The notes: generated from the sequence alone by a model not told the origin. Counted from the first letter of the stretch, positions 1-6,420 are shown. The stretch is DNA of 7,276 nucleotides from Planctomycetota bacterium (GCA_016795255.1 JAEUIB010000541.1:1-7276); one strand, 5' to 3'. Numbers and translations: made by a program.

Positions 1-326
1 GGGAGGGACCGCACGACGTGCGAGCCGCGCTCGCGCAAGTTCCGGAGGACGCGACGATCCTCGCGTTGACGCACAACCCCGACGTGCTGCCGGACATCCC
101 GTCGCGCGTGTCGCTGACGCTCGCGGGCCACACGCACGGAGGTCAAGTCGACTTGCCGCTGCTCGGCCGCTTGGTCGTGCCGTCGCGCAGGATCTACGCG
201 TTCGGCCACGTCGTCGACGAAGGCAAACACGTGTACGTGACGTCCGGCGTCGGCACGAGCATCCTGCCGGTGCGGTTCCGCGTGCCTCCGGAGATCAGCG
301 TGCTGACGCTCCATCGATCCCGCTGA
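1..326 (+). CDS. Metallophosphoesterase, YkuE/YaeI-like, C-terminal part (5' end outside window)
   Basis: This is the last 107 residues of a calcineurin-like metallophosphoesterase. The reading frame is open from base 3 and ends at TGA 324-326. Two late family motifs are visible: an HNPD motif (about visible residue 24) and LAGHTHGGQ (about residues 39-47), whose histidines ligate the active-site metals. The tail SGVGTSILPVRF followed by PPEISVLTL is typical of the YkuE/YaeI branch, which acts on phosphoesters in or near the membrane; some members hydrolyse UDP-2,3-diacylglucosamine or other phospholipids. The true start and the first metal-binding motifs lie upstream of the window. A GTG at 18 is in frame but is an ordinary valine codon, not a start. 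The family is certain enough; the substrate cannot be told from this fragment. Confidence 0.9.
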   Translation, partial: EGPHDVRAALAQVPEDATILALTHNPDVLPDIPSRVSLTLAGHTHGGQVDLPLLGRLVVPSRRIYAFGHVVDEGKHVYVTSGVGTSILPVRFRVPPEISVLTLHRSR

Positions 327-629
327 CGCGCGCCGCGACCGATCGAGGACGGACTCCAACGTGTCCGAGACGGGCCGATCGCAACGAGCGCCCCACCGTC
401 ATCTCGCCGCTAGCTCCCAGACGCTCGTTTTGCATAACATCGGCGCAGCCGACGACCCGTCGTGGCCTGGACTCGGAGGCCGTGGAGAAATCCCGCGCGA
501 GCGCCGTTCGCAGCCGTTCCGACGCCACGCGGGCCCCATTCACCGGATTCACGTTCTCCCAGCGCGGGCTACGCCGGCAACCGAACGATGACGGCGTGCT
601 CCAACGACCACGTCGGACACTTGTGGATA

Positions 630-658
630 CGGCGGCTACCGCCGCCTCGGACACCGAG
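630..658. repeat. Two tandem small inverted repeats in the 5' leader of the 688 gene
   Basis: CGGCGG (630-635) pairs perfectly with CCGCCG (639-644) across the 3-nt loop CTA. Two bases on, CTCGG (646-650) pairs perfectly with CCGAG (654-658) across ACA. They lie 30-58 nt ahead of the ATG at 688, just before its Shine-Dalgarno sequence. They could form two stacked hairpins in the leader RNA or mark a protein-binding site. Short GC palindromes are common in DNA of this composition, so a function is only a possibility. Confidence 0.35.
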
Positions 659-677
659 TCGATCAGACGTCCCCATC

Positions 678-682
678 GGAGG
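678..682 (+). promoter_or_regulatory. Ribosome binding site of the 688 gene
   Basis: A full GGAGG lies 5 nt before the ATG at 688. It is the strongest Shine-Dalgarno sequence in the window. It fixes this start against the earlier starts of overlapping frames. Confidence 0.8.
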
Positions 683-687
683 TCGCC

Positions 688-1470
688 ATGTCGCGTCCCG
701 CTCGCTTCCGCCTGCTTCCCGTGTCGATCGCGTTCGCGGTCCTCGCCGGCCTGTTCGGATCCGTCCCGCACACGGTGCGCGGTGCGGTACCGGGCGGCTC
801 GCCGGTGTTCACGACCCCGCTCGCGATCGACAACGAGTTCTTCCCGCTCGCGATCGGCACCACCAAGGTGTTCCGTGGCAAGGACAACGGCAAGAAGATC
901 ACCGTCGTCCAACAGTGCCTGGAGAACCCGGAAGAGTTCGTCTCGGGAGGATCCATTCTCACGCGCGTGCTCGTCGAGCACGAGTTCCGCCAGGGCAAGC
1001 TGAACAGGATCTCGACGGACTACTTCGCCGAGGCCGACGACGGGAGCGTGTACCAGTTCGGCAGACTCGTCGCGAGATACGACGGCGGAGCGTTCGTCAG
1101 CAACGAGGGGTCATGGTTCTTCGGCGGCCAGTTCCCGAATGACCCCGTCGCCTCCGGCTGGGCGGGGGCTCCGGTGCTGGCGATGCCCGCCATCCCCGAA
1201 CTCGGCGACACGATCAAGCCCGTGGACCAGTTCCCGAACGAGGAAGACAAGGCGCTCGTCGACGAAACGGTGCTCTTCGAGAAGATCGTGAAGAAGGTCA
1301 AGGTCGAAGCGGGCGTGTTCCTGAACGTCATCCAGGTGAAGGAGACGGGCCCTCTCGGCCAGGGGGCGGAACGGAAGTGGTACGCGGAGGGTGTCGGACT
1401 CATCCGCACGAAGGGCGGCGGCAGAGAGCTGAGCCTGGTCGGGTGGTCACACGAGGACATCACGAGGTGA
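688..1470 (+). CDS. Exported protein of unknown function, 260 aa
   Basis: The N-terminus is a signal peptide: basic residues (MSRPARFR), a hydrophobic core at about residues 9-24, and a likely cut near residues 30-34. The mature protein opens with NEFFPLAIGTTKVFRG (49-64). It continues with a YFAEADDGSVYQFG segment (112-125), GSWFFGG (141-147), LAMPAIPELGDT (164-175) and a late KWYAEGVGLIR (230-240). From memory, this order of motifs (a FPL-x-x-GT start, a 'tDwYaqD..G.vwyfGe' core, a 'P..p..GdtY' segment, and 'YApGvGlV' near the end) marks a widespread family of exported bacterial proteins of about 200-260 residues with no known function. They are probably beta-rich with a lipoprotein-like fold. 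There is no lipobox cysteine here, so the protein is likely periplasmic or secreted. The next gene follows after 55 nt on the same strand. Coding status is secure; no function is assigned. Confidence 0.88.
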   Translation: MSRPARFRLLPVSIAFAVLAGLFGSVPHTVRGAVPGGSPVFTTPLAIDNEFFPLAIGTTKVFRGKDNGKKITVVQQCLENPEEFVSGGSILTRVLVEHEFRQGKLNRISTDYFAEADDGSVYQFGRLVARYDGGAFVSNEGSWFFGGQFPNDPVASGWAGAPVLAMPAIPELGDTIKPVDQFPNEEDKALVDETVLFEKIVKKVKVEAGVFLNVIQVKETGPLGQGAERKWYAEGVGLIRTKGGGRELSLVGWSHEDITR

Positions 1471-1517
1471 CGCGGAGGCAGGCCGCGGTTCGCGGATAGG
1501 CTCGTCGCGCCCGCCGC

Positions 1518-1521
1518 GGAG
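1518..1521 (+). promoter_or_regulatory. Ribosome binding site of the 1526 gene
   Basis: GGAG lies 4 nt before the ATG at 1526. It supports that start, which is also needed to include the CxxC zinc-ribbon pair beginning at residue 6. Confidence 0.6.
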
Positions 1522-1525
1522 TCCC

Positions 1526-2359
1526 ATGCCGATCTCACGTTGCCCCGTCTGTGGCAATCCAGCTCCGTCCACGCCGTGCCTGCGTTGCGGCTCGGCGGTC
1601 GATCGCGACGACCTGCTCGTGCCCGCGCGCCGCGGCACGATCGGGGAGTTCTTCGCCGGCGTCGGCATCGCGCTGCGCGGGACGCGGCTCGTGCTGACTT
1701 CACCGGGACTGCTGGCGCTCGCGGTCGTCCCCCTCGTGTTGAACGCGGTCGTGTTCGTCGCGTTGGTGTGGCTCGTCCTCGCGAACCGCGACCTGCTGGA
1801 GCCCGCGTTCGAAGGACCTTGGTGGCCCGGGTTCGATTGGCTGCGCAGCGTCGCAGCCGTCGCGATCCAGTGGTTCGGCGTGCTGTTCGGGCTCGCGCTC
1901 GCCGCATTGTCCACCTGGGTCGTCTATCCGATCGTCGCGGCGCCGTTCCTCGAGCTCCTGTCCGAAGGTGTCGAGTCGCTCGTCGTCGGCCAGAAGGATC
2001 GACGCAAGCTGTCGCTGTCGTACGTCGTGCGCTTCTGGATCCTGCCGATCCTCCAAGCCGCCGTGCTCGCGTTGTTCACCGCCGTGCTCGGCTTCGTGTT
2101 CGTCGTGTCGTCGTTCTCGGCGGTGCTCGCGCCGTTCGCGTTCGTCGGCACGCTGTGGCTGCTCGCCGTGACGCTGTGCGACATGGTGATCGCTCGCAAG
2201 AGTTTCCCCGCCGGCGAACGATTCACGTTCGTGCGCGCCGGCTTGCCGACGTGGCTCGGGCTCGCGTTGCCGTTCGTGTTCGTCCCGTTCCTGCTCGCGT
2301 TCGCCGTGGCCGGGGCCACGCTCGTCGAATTGCGGCAGCGTGCGCATCCGGATCGTTGA
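1526..2359 (+). CDS. CysZ/EI24-family membrane protein with N-terminal zinc ribbon, 277 aa
   Basis: The first about 25 residues form a zinc-ribbon half-knuckle pair: C6-x-x-C9 and C18-x-x-C21. The rest is an EI24 domain (etoposide-induced 2.4/CysZ type). It has the usual opening EFFAGVGIALRGTRLVLTSPGLLALAVVP split around residues 41-69. Hydrophobic segments lie at about 62-85, 109-139, 172-195, 197-217 and 243-265. The family hallmark APFLELLSEGVE is at 139-150, and an AVAGATLVE-type close is at 260-268. CysZ in enterobacteria takes up sulfate for cysteine synthesis, but most bacterial EI24 proteins have no tested substrate, and no cysteine or sulfate gene is nearby, so I do not name this cysZ. 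The zinc ribbon is not part of E. coli CysZ and should face the cytoplasm. The gene lies 55 nt after the 688 gene and 69 nt before the next, so it may be cotranscribed. Confidence 0.85.
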   Translation: MPISRCPVCGNPAPSTPCLRCGSAVDRDDLLVPARRGTIGEFFAGVGIALRGTRLVLTSPGLLALAVVPLVLNAVVFVALVWLVLANRDLLEPAFEGPWWPGFDWLRSVAAVAIQWFGVLFGLALAALSTWVVYPIVAAPFLELLSEGVESLVVGQKDRRKLSLSYVVRFWILPILQAAVLALFTAVLGFVFVVSSFSAVLAPFAFVGTLWLLAVTLCDMVIARKSFPAGERFTFVRAGLPTWLGLALPFVFVPFLLAFAVAGATLVELRQRAHPDR

Positions 2360-2415
2360 CGCCGCGGCGGCCCTCGATCACCGTGGGCGGCTCCTCCCCT
2401 GCGTCGAGCCTCTCC

Positions 2416-2419
2416 GGAG
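2416..2419 (+). promoter_or_regulatory. Ribosome binding site of the 2429 gene
   Basis: GGAG lies 9 nt before the ATG at 2429, and that start gives an intact signal peptide. The spacing is longer than at the two preceding genes. The GAGGGAG upstream of the - strand gene at 5551 uses the same 9-nt spacing. Confidence 0.5.
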
Positions 2420-2428
2420 CCTTCCGCG

Positions 2429-3667
2429 ATGCACATCGTCGTTGCGCGAGCCCAAGCCCTGCTCGCGAGTGTCCTCGTCCTCGGAACCGCCTCCGCCGGC
2501 GTGATCCGCGTCGACGCTGCGGGTGGCGGCGACTTCACGAACCTGCAGCTCGCGATCGACGCATCGGTCGCCGGCGACATCCTGTTGGTGCGCCCCGGCA
2601 GTTACCTCGGATCCGGTCAGCCGACGGTCCTCGTCGTCGGCAAGGGCATCACGATCACCGCGGACCCGCCCACGTCGACGTTCCAGCTCAACACGCGCAT
2701 CGTCATCGACGGCGTGCCCGCGGGTCAGACCGCGACGTTGCGCGGCGCGACGACACCGGTCCACACTCCGATCGTCGGAGCGCTTGCACCCGGCATCGTC
2801 GTGACGAAGTGCTTCGGTGCGGTGCTGATCGAAGACTGCATCGGAGAGGGCTCGATCGGCGTCGGAGGATTGGGCCTCGCCGTTCCCGGCTCCGCGGGAA
2901 TCCTGGTCGAACACAGCGCGGCGGTTTCCGTCGTCCGTTCGACGGGTCGCGGCGGCGTGGGCGTGAACGCGGTCTCCGGCGCACCGCCCGGGTCCAATCC
3001 CGCATCGAGCGGCGGACCCGGCATCCGCGTGTTCGCGTCGCAGGTCGCACTGCACGACTGCACGTTCACGGGCGGCAAGGGTGGGAATGCATCGGGTTCG
3101 TTCCCGGCGGCTCCAGGCGGACCTGGCGGACTCATCGAGACCGCGTTCGCGTTCGGCGCCGGGAGTTCGTTCACCGGCGCGACCCCGAACGGGAACGGGC
3201 TCGCGATCGTCGCGCCGGTCGCGCCGATTCGATGCCTCGACACGACGTTCACCGCGGTCGGTCTCGGTGCGGGAGTGCTCGATCCCGCGAACGCGCTGGT
3301 GACGATCCCGGGTGCGGCGCGGCACTTCCTCGTGTCGTCGCCCGTGCGCGAGGGCGCGTCGGCGTCCGTAGTCATCGACGGGGAGCCCGGCGACGCCGCG
3401 CTGCTGTTCATCGGCACCGGCGTCGGATCGATCGAGATCCCGAACACCGTCGGGTACCTGCAAGTCGCGCTGCCGATCCAAGCCGTGTTCGCGCTGGGTT
3501 CGTTGCCGGCTCCGGATGGAGTGTTGTCGTTCTCGGCGCCGGCTCCGAACCTCGTGCTGCCGAGCTTGCTCGGCTTCGCGTCGATCCTGCAGCCGTACTT
3601 CGTCGCGGGGTCCGACGCGATCGCGGGCCCGCCGAGTTCGTTCGTGCTCGTCGATTCGAGTCTGTGA
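2429..3667 (+). CDS. Exported right-handed beta-helix-like protein with planctomycete-type C-terminal domain, 412 aa
   Basis: A signal peptide occupies about residues 1-23 (hydrophobic core LLASVLVLG, AxA-type site ASA before GVIRVDA). The mature start, VIRVDAAGGGDFTNLQLAID then GDILLVRPGSY (25-59), is the classic opening of pectate-lyase-like/DUF1565 parallel beta-helix exoproteins: a coordinate-like line followed by 'AG D.I.V.pG.Y'. Residues about 60-300 follow as short beta strands rich in G, V and T (for example GILVEHSAAVSVVRS, GIRVFASQVALHDCTF), consistent with helix coils. The middle (140-255) is very Gly/Pro-rich. Residues about 300-412 form a separate beta domain with GEPGDAALLF, LGSLPAPDG and a LQPYFV close, resembling the C-terminus of the 6447 gene. 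No catalytic residues of polysaccharide lyases can be identified, so enzymatic activity is not claimed. A strong hairpin follows 15 nt after the stop. Confidence 0.85.
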   Translation: MHIVVARAQALLASVLVLGTASAGVIRVDAAGGGDFTNLQLAIDASVAGDILLVRPGSYLGSGQPTVLVVGKGITITADPPTSTFQLNTRIVIDGVPAGQTATLRGATTPVHTPIVGALAPGIVVTKCFGAVLIEDCIGEGSIGVGGLGLAVPGSAGILVEHSAAVSVVRSTGRGGVGVNAVSGAPPGSNPASSGGPGIRVFASQVALHDCTFTGGKGGNASGSFPAAPGGPGGLIETAFAFGAGSSFTGATPNGNGLAIVAPVAPIRCLDTTFTAVGLGAGVLDPANALVTIPGAARHFLVSSPVREGASASVVIDGEPGDAALLFIGTGVGSIEIPNTVGYLQVALPIQAVFALGSLPAPDGVLSFSAPAPNLVLPSLLGFASILQPYFVAGSDAIAGPPSSFVLVDSSL

Positions 3668-3682
3668 CGCGTCGAACGCATC

Positions 3683-3715
3683 GCGCGGAGCCGGCGCTCA
3701 CGGCCGGCCCCGCGC
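3683..3715. terminator. Strong hairpin between convergent genes, probable terminator
   Basis: GCGCGG-A-GCCGGC (3683-3695) can pair with GCCGGC-C-CCGCGC (3703-3715) around a 7-nt loop. The stem is 13 positions with one A-C mismatch in + strand RNA; the same position becomes a G-U wobble in - strand RNA. It sits 15 nt after the stop of the 2429 gene and 36 nt after the stop of the - strand gene ending at 3752. On the + side it is followed by TTGCGATTTGT, an imperfect T-rich tail; the - side lacks a T-run. It most likely serves the + strand gene as an intrinsic terminator and may stop both. Confidence 0.65.
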
Positions 3716-3751
3716 TTGCGATTTGTCCTCGCGCGCGAGCGCGAGTGGGCG

Positions 3752-5551
3752 TCAGGGCGCCGCGAACGCGATCGTCACTCCGCCCTTGAAGTTCGACGCG
3801 AACGGCACGAGCGGCAATGCGCCGACGCTGACCGGCGCGGCGAGCACGCTCTCGACGATCTGGATCTTCGGGCCGTTGCCTTTGCCGCTCCCTGCGCCGA
3901 TCAGGATCTCGCAGATCCCGTCGCCGTCCACGTCGCCGGCCGCGACGTGCACGCTGCCCTTCAGCGTCGACAGGAAGTCCCCGGCCGGGCCGAGCACCTG
4001 CGATCCCGTCGCGCCGTCGATGGTGTGAACGCGGCGCCCCGAGCTCGCGACGACGTCGGGCACACCGTCACCCGTGACGTCACCGGCCGCGACGCGCACG
4101 CCGCCCTTCGTCTTCGGCGAGAACGCGAGGAACGTCCCGATCGCCGTCGGGAGCGGAATGCCGGCGTTCGCGCCATCGAGCACGAACACCTCCGGCGCGC
4201 CCTTCCCGGGCGCGGCGACGATGTCGGCGAGACCATCGGCGTTGAAGTCCGCGGACGCCACGCGCACGCCGTTCGCGAACTTCGGAGTGAACACGAGGAA
4301 CGACTGCAGCGTCGAGCCGTCGAGTCCCGAGAACACCTTCACGTGCGCGTCGGCGCCCTTGCCTTTGTCGGGTCCGACGATGATGTCGGCGCGGCCGTCA
4401 CCGTTGACGTCCCCGGCGGCGACGAACACGCCGCCTTTGAACGGAGCTTGGAACGCTTGGAAGTCGCCGAGCGGCGCTCCGAGCGCCGTGCCCGTCACGC
4501 CGTCGAACACGCGGACGCGCGGACCGCCCTTCGCTCCCGAGCCGACGATCGCATCGGCGACTCCGTCCCCGGTCACGTCGCCGAGCGCGACGCGGACGCC
4601 ACCGTTGAACGTCGCGTCGAACGCGGAGAATTGGAACTCGGGCAAACCGCTCTGGGCGTCATGCACTTTCACGGTCGGGCCTTCGCCCTTGCCCGCTTCG
4701 GCGCCGAACGCGAGCCGCCCTTGCGGCGCGATCGCGAGGCCGGCGTAGCGCGCCGCCCCGTTGCCGACGGAGCCGATCGACGTCGCGGTCCCGGTGCCGA
4801 GATCGAGCGAGTAGAGATTCGTCACGCCCGTGCTCGAGTCGACGAGCGACACGAACGCATCCCCGTCCTGCGACGAGATGTCGAAGCCCGCCGCTTCGTC
4901 GCCGACCGTGACGCCGAGCACACCGATCGCCGTCAGCACGCCGTCGTTCGGCGACGGAGAGCCGTCGATGCCGCCGATGGTCACGAGCTGCGAACCGACG
5001 CGATCGATGCCGTACAGCGTCGTCGCGAGCGCGTTCCCGACGCTGCGGTCGTACGCGACGGCCACGACCTGCTCGTCGACCGTCGCGAGGTCGAGCGCGG
5101 TGTCGTTCACGAACAACGCGCCGGTCGCCGGATCGACGCGCTGGTTCAGATCGGTGTCGTCGACGACGCGCAGCAGGTCGGCGACCGGATTGAAGTCGAT
5201 GCCGAAACCCGCGCCGGTCGTCGCGGGATTGAACGCGCCGGCGCCGGACAGCGATGCCGCCCCGGTCCGCGGGTCGATGCGCACGTACGTCGCCGCGCCG
5301 CCGAGCGCGGGGTCGATGGCGACTCCGTACATGCTGCCCGTGCCGGGGCGGAAATCGACGCCGACCACGTCGACGCCCGGAGGAAGCCCGGTGATGGACT
5401 TCACCTGCAGCAGCGTGCCCGGCGTCAGCGAGTCGACCTTCACGAGGAAGTTGCCGTCGGCGACGAGCCACAGGATCTCGGCGCTCGACGACGGACAAAA
5501 GGTGCTCACGCCCGTCGCGACCAGCGCGCAGGCAAACAGCGAGATTCGCAT
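3752..5551 (-). CDS. Exported DUF4394 and FG-GAP repeat protein, 599 aa
   Basis: I start at the ATG 5549-5551, because it begins a signal peptide (MRISLFACALVATGVSTF, cut near SSSA at residue 24) and is preceded by GAGGGAG. The longer open frame reaching 5731 adds 60 residues that look non-coding. Residues about 26-275 are a DUF4394 domain: GVDFRPGTGSMYGV (64-77), FGIDFNPVADLLRVVDD (116-132), LNQRVDPATGALF (135-147) and TTLYGIDRVGSQLV (177-190). Residues about 280-599 are FG-GAP/VCBS-type beta-propeller repeats. Five calcium-loop motifs of the form D-x-[TND]-[GA]-D-G-x-x-[DE] start at D325, D381, D435, D491 and D540. DUF4394 has no known activity, and FG-GAP propellers usually mediate binding or adhesion. 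The product is probably secreted or cell-surface, with no visible catalytic site. The gene is transcribed alone, divergently from the 5826 gene. Confidence 0.92.
   Translation of the reverse strand: MRISLFACALVATGVSTFCPSSSAEILWLVADGNFLVKVDSLTPGTLLQVKSITGLPPGVDVVGVDFRPGTGSMYGVAIDPALGGAATYVRIDPRTGAASLSGAGAFNPATTGAGFGIDFNPVADLLRVVDDTDLNQRVDPATGALFVNDTALDLATVDEQVVAVAYDRSVGNALATTLYGIDRVGSQLVTIGGIDGSPSPNDGVLTAIGVLGVTVGDEAAGFDISSQDGDAFVSLVDSSTGVTNLYSLDLGTGTATSIGSVGNGAARYAGLAIAPQGRLAFGAEAGKGEGPTVKVHDAQSGLPEFQFSAFDATFNGGVRVALGDVTGDGVADAIVGSGAKGGPRVRVFDGVTGTALGAPLGDFQAFQAPFKGGVFVAAGDVNGDGRADIIVGPDKGKGADAHVKVFSGLDGSTLQSFLVFTPKFANGVRVASADFNADGLADIVAAPGKGAPEVFVLDGANAGIPLPTAIGTFLAFSPKTKGGVRVAAGDVTGDGVPDVVASSGRRVHTIDGATGSQVLGPAGDFLSTLKGSVHVAAGDVDGDGICEILIGAGSGKGNGPKIQIVESVLAAPVSVGALPLVPFASNFKGGVTIAFAAP
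3755..4711 (-). repeat. Tandem FG-GAP coding repeats, six units
   Basis: Units of about 49-56 codons encode the cycle G-P-x-V-x-V-x-D-G ... F-x-G-G-V-x-V-A-x-G-D-V-x-G-D-G-x-x-D-x-I-V. The calcium-loop aspartates are 56, 54, 56 and 49 residues apart. The 'GPxVxV' part occurs six times (near residues 291, 343, 401, 452, 507 and 560). The 'GGVxVA' part also occurs six times (near 317, 373, 427, 483, 532 and 590). The calcium loop occurs only five times, because the protein ends where the sixth would begin. At DNA level the repeats remain recognisable (for example ACGTC-ACCGGC-type segments near 3930, 4077, 4410 and 4577) but have diverged. Confidence 0.8.
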
Positions 5552-5560
5552 CGTCCTCGG

Positions 5561-5567
5561 CTCCCTC
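5561..5567 (-). promoter_or_regulatory. Ribosome binding site supporting the start at 5551
   Basis: On the - strand GAGGGAG ends 9 nt before the ATG at 5551. A second, closer GAGG (5555-5558) lies only 3 nt before it. Together they favour the 5551 start over any start further upstream. Confidence 0.55.
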
Positions 5568-5774
5568 ACCCTGGATCGCCCCTCCTCGGAGGGCACCCAA
5601 GGACTAATCCCGATTCCGAGGCGGGGCAAATCGAACCGTCCCGACGCGGAGCTCGCGTACCGGCCGCCTTGCGACGGACGGATTTCGCGCGAAGTCGTCG
5701 AAGCGACGCGAACCCACCCCGACGATCGCACGTCGAAGGCGTGCCCGGAACGAGCGTGGTCGAGAGCGGCCTGT

Positions 5775-5780
5775 TACAGT
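5775..5780 (+). promoter_or_regulatory. Candidate extended -10 promoter element for the 5826 gene
   Basis: TG-T-TACAGT (5772-5780) fits an extended -10 box: TG, one base, then a hexamer matching TATAAT at four of six positions. It lies 45 nt before the ATG at 5826. No -35 hexamer stands out at the right distance, which extended -10 promoters can tolerate. The - strand promoter for the gene starting at 5551 should also lie in 5552-5825, but no candidate is convincing. Confidence 0.3.
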
Positions 5781-5825
5781 CGCGGCGGTCTCGTCCGCCC
5801 CTAACCCGCGTATCCGGCGGTTCGC

Positions 5826-6383
5826 ATGGGTCGATTCCTTTTCCCCATCCTCGCGCTGTGCGCATTGTTCGTCGGCGTCCGCGTGCTGTCCGGCACGCTC
5901 GGTCGCCAGGCGGTCGGCGAGCGATTCGCGTTCACGGAGCCGGAAGCGACGCTCGACGTCGACTCCCTGCGCAGTCGCACGAAGAATCCGGTGCTACGTC
6001 TCGCGACGCCGGAAGAACTGCAGCGATTGCGCACGACGCCCGTGCTGAAGCTCGTCGAGATGGTCGTCGACGGCAACGACCACGAACGTCGACTCGGCGC
6101 CGCGACGCTCGGCGTCTCGGGTCACGTCGACGGCATCAAGCCGTTGATCGACGCGTTCCAGCGCGAGAAAGAAGCGCACGTCCTCGCGGTGCTCGCGCGT
6201 TCGCTCGCGGAGACCGGACGCAACGAAGCGATCGAGGCTCTGATCGCCGCGATCCGCGAACAGAAGGGCGTCGCCGCGTACGAGGCCTACCGCGCGCTGA
6301 AAGAGACGTATCGCGTCAGCCTTTCGCTCGATGCGAACGCGTGGCAGCGCTGGCTCGACGCGACGCGCGCATTCCGCGAGTAG
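5826..6383 (+). CDS. HEAT-repeat protein with N-terminal membrane anchor, 185 aa
   Basis: Residues about 4-20 (FLFPILALCALFVGVRV) form a hydrophobic segment after a short basic start. No clear cleavage site follows, so it is probably a signal anchor, though a cleaved signal peptide is possible. Residues about 72-165 are paired amphipathic helices of the HEAT/armadillo-like type. Examples are LVEMVVDG...ERRLGAATLGVSG (76-99), GIKPLIDAFQREKEAHVLAVLARSLAETG (split across 103-131) and EAIEALIAAIREQKGVAAYEAYRAL (134-158). The tail ANAWQRWLDATRAF (170-183) recalls the short W-x-x-W-like ends of planctomycete HEAT proteins. Such repeats bind other proteins; no partner is indicated here. A GGCGG 5 nt before the ATG is the only Shine-Dalgarno candidate and is weak. 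The gene is divergent from the DUF4394 gene and convergent with the 6447 gene. Confidence 0.85.
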   Translation: MGRFLFPILALCALFVGVRVLSGTLGRQAVGERFAFTEPEATLDVDSLRSRTKNPVLRLATPEELQRLRTTPVLKLVEMVVDGNDHERRLGAATLGVSGHVDGIKPLIDAFQREKEAHVLAVLARSLAETGRNEAIEALIAAIREQKGVAAYEAYRALKETYRVSLSLDANAWQRWLDATRAFRE

Positions 6384-6388
6384 GCACG

Positions 6389-6420
6389 AAAACGGGGACG
6401 AACCTCTCGGTCCGTCCCCG
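6389..6420 (-). terminator. Intrinsic terminator of the 6447 gene, GNRA-capped
   Basis: Read on the - strand, the arm CGGGGACG-GACC (6420-6409) pairs with GGTT-CGTCCCCG (6404-6393) around the tetraloop GAGA (6408-6405). This gives a continuous 12-bp stem with one G-U wobble, followed directly by TTTT (6392-6389). It starts 26 nt after the stop codon of the 6447 gene. GAGA fits the stable GNRA loop class. In + strand RNA the same stem has an A-C mismatch and no T-run after it, so it is a weaker terminator for the 5826 gene, whose stop is at 6381-6383. Confidence 0.85.

Larger units (their letters stand above)
327..687. other. Intergenic region without a supportable gene (361 bp)
   Basis: Open frames cross this stretch on both strands, but they encode Arg/Ser/Pro-rich strings with no recognisable domain and no good ribosome binding site, so I call no gene. 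It holds two adjacent small inverted repeats (630-644 and 646-658). It also holds three copies of the 8-mer TCGGACAC: forward at 613-620 and 647-654, and inverted at 361-368. The only locally AT-richer spot is around 428-440 (TTTTGCATAACAT), with no matching -35 element. The region probably carries the promoter and 5' leader of the 688 gene. I see no clear intrinsic terminator after the phosphoesterase gene: the best hairpin, at 350-367, has only five base pairs and no T-tract. Confidence 0.6.

Noticed and set aside
428..440. TTTTGCATAACAT as a -10 promoter element
   Set aside because: No -35 hexamer is at a suitable distance, and it is about 250 nt from the next start codon.
361..591. Small + strand open frame in the 327-687 gap
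   Set aside because: It begins at a GTG without a ribosome binding site and has no hydrophobic segment or recognisable motif. It ends before the well-supported start at 688.
1471..1495. Mutually exclusive small hairpins (CGCGG/CCGCG and CCGCG/CGCGG) between the 688 and 1526 genes as an attenuator
   Set aside because: The stems are 5 bp with no T-run and no leader peptide. Such alternatives arise by chance in GC-rich spacers.
1540..3789. Open frame of 749 codons on the + strand across the EI24 and beta-helix genes
   Set aside because: It is Arg-rich and featureless and crosses two real genes in another frame. It is a by-product of high GC, which makes stop codons rare.
5580..5593. CCCTC-CTCG-GAGGG hairpin in the leader of the DUF4394 gene as a regulatory element
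   Set aside because: A 5-bp stem close to the start codon is common in GC-rich DNA. There is no sign of a riboswitch or attenuator around it.
5606..5615. Palindrome AATC-CC-GATT in the divergent promoter region as an operator
   Set aside because: It is only 10 bp, occurs once, and has no promoter element firmly placed next to it.
5552..5731. 60-residue N-terminal extension of the DUF4394 gene
   Set aside because: It would bury the signal peptide inside the protein. The ATG at 5551 has a good Shine-Dalgarno sequence and begins the signal peptide directly.
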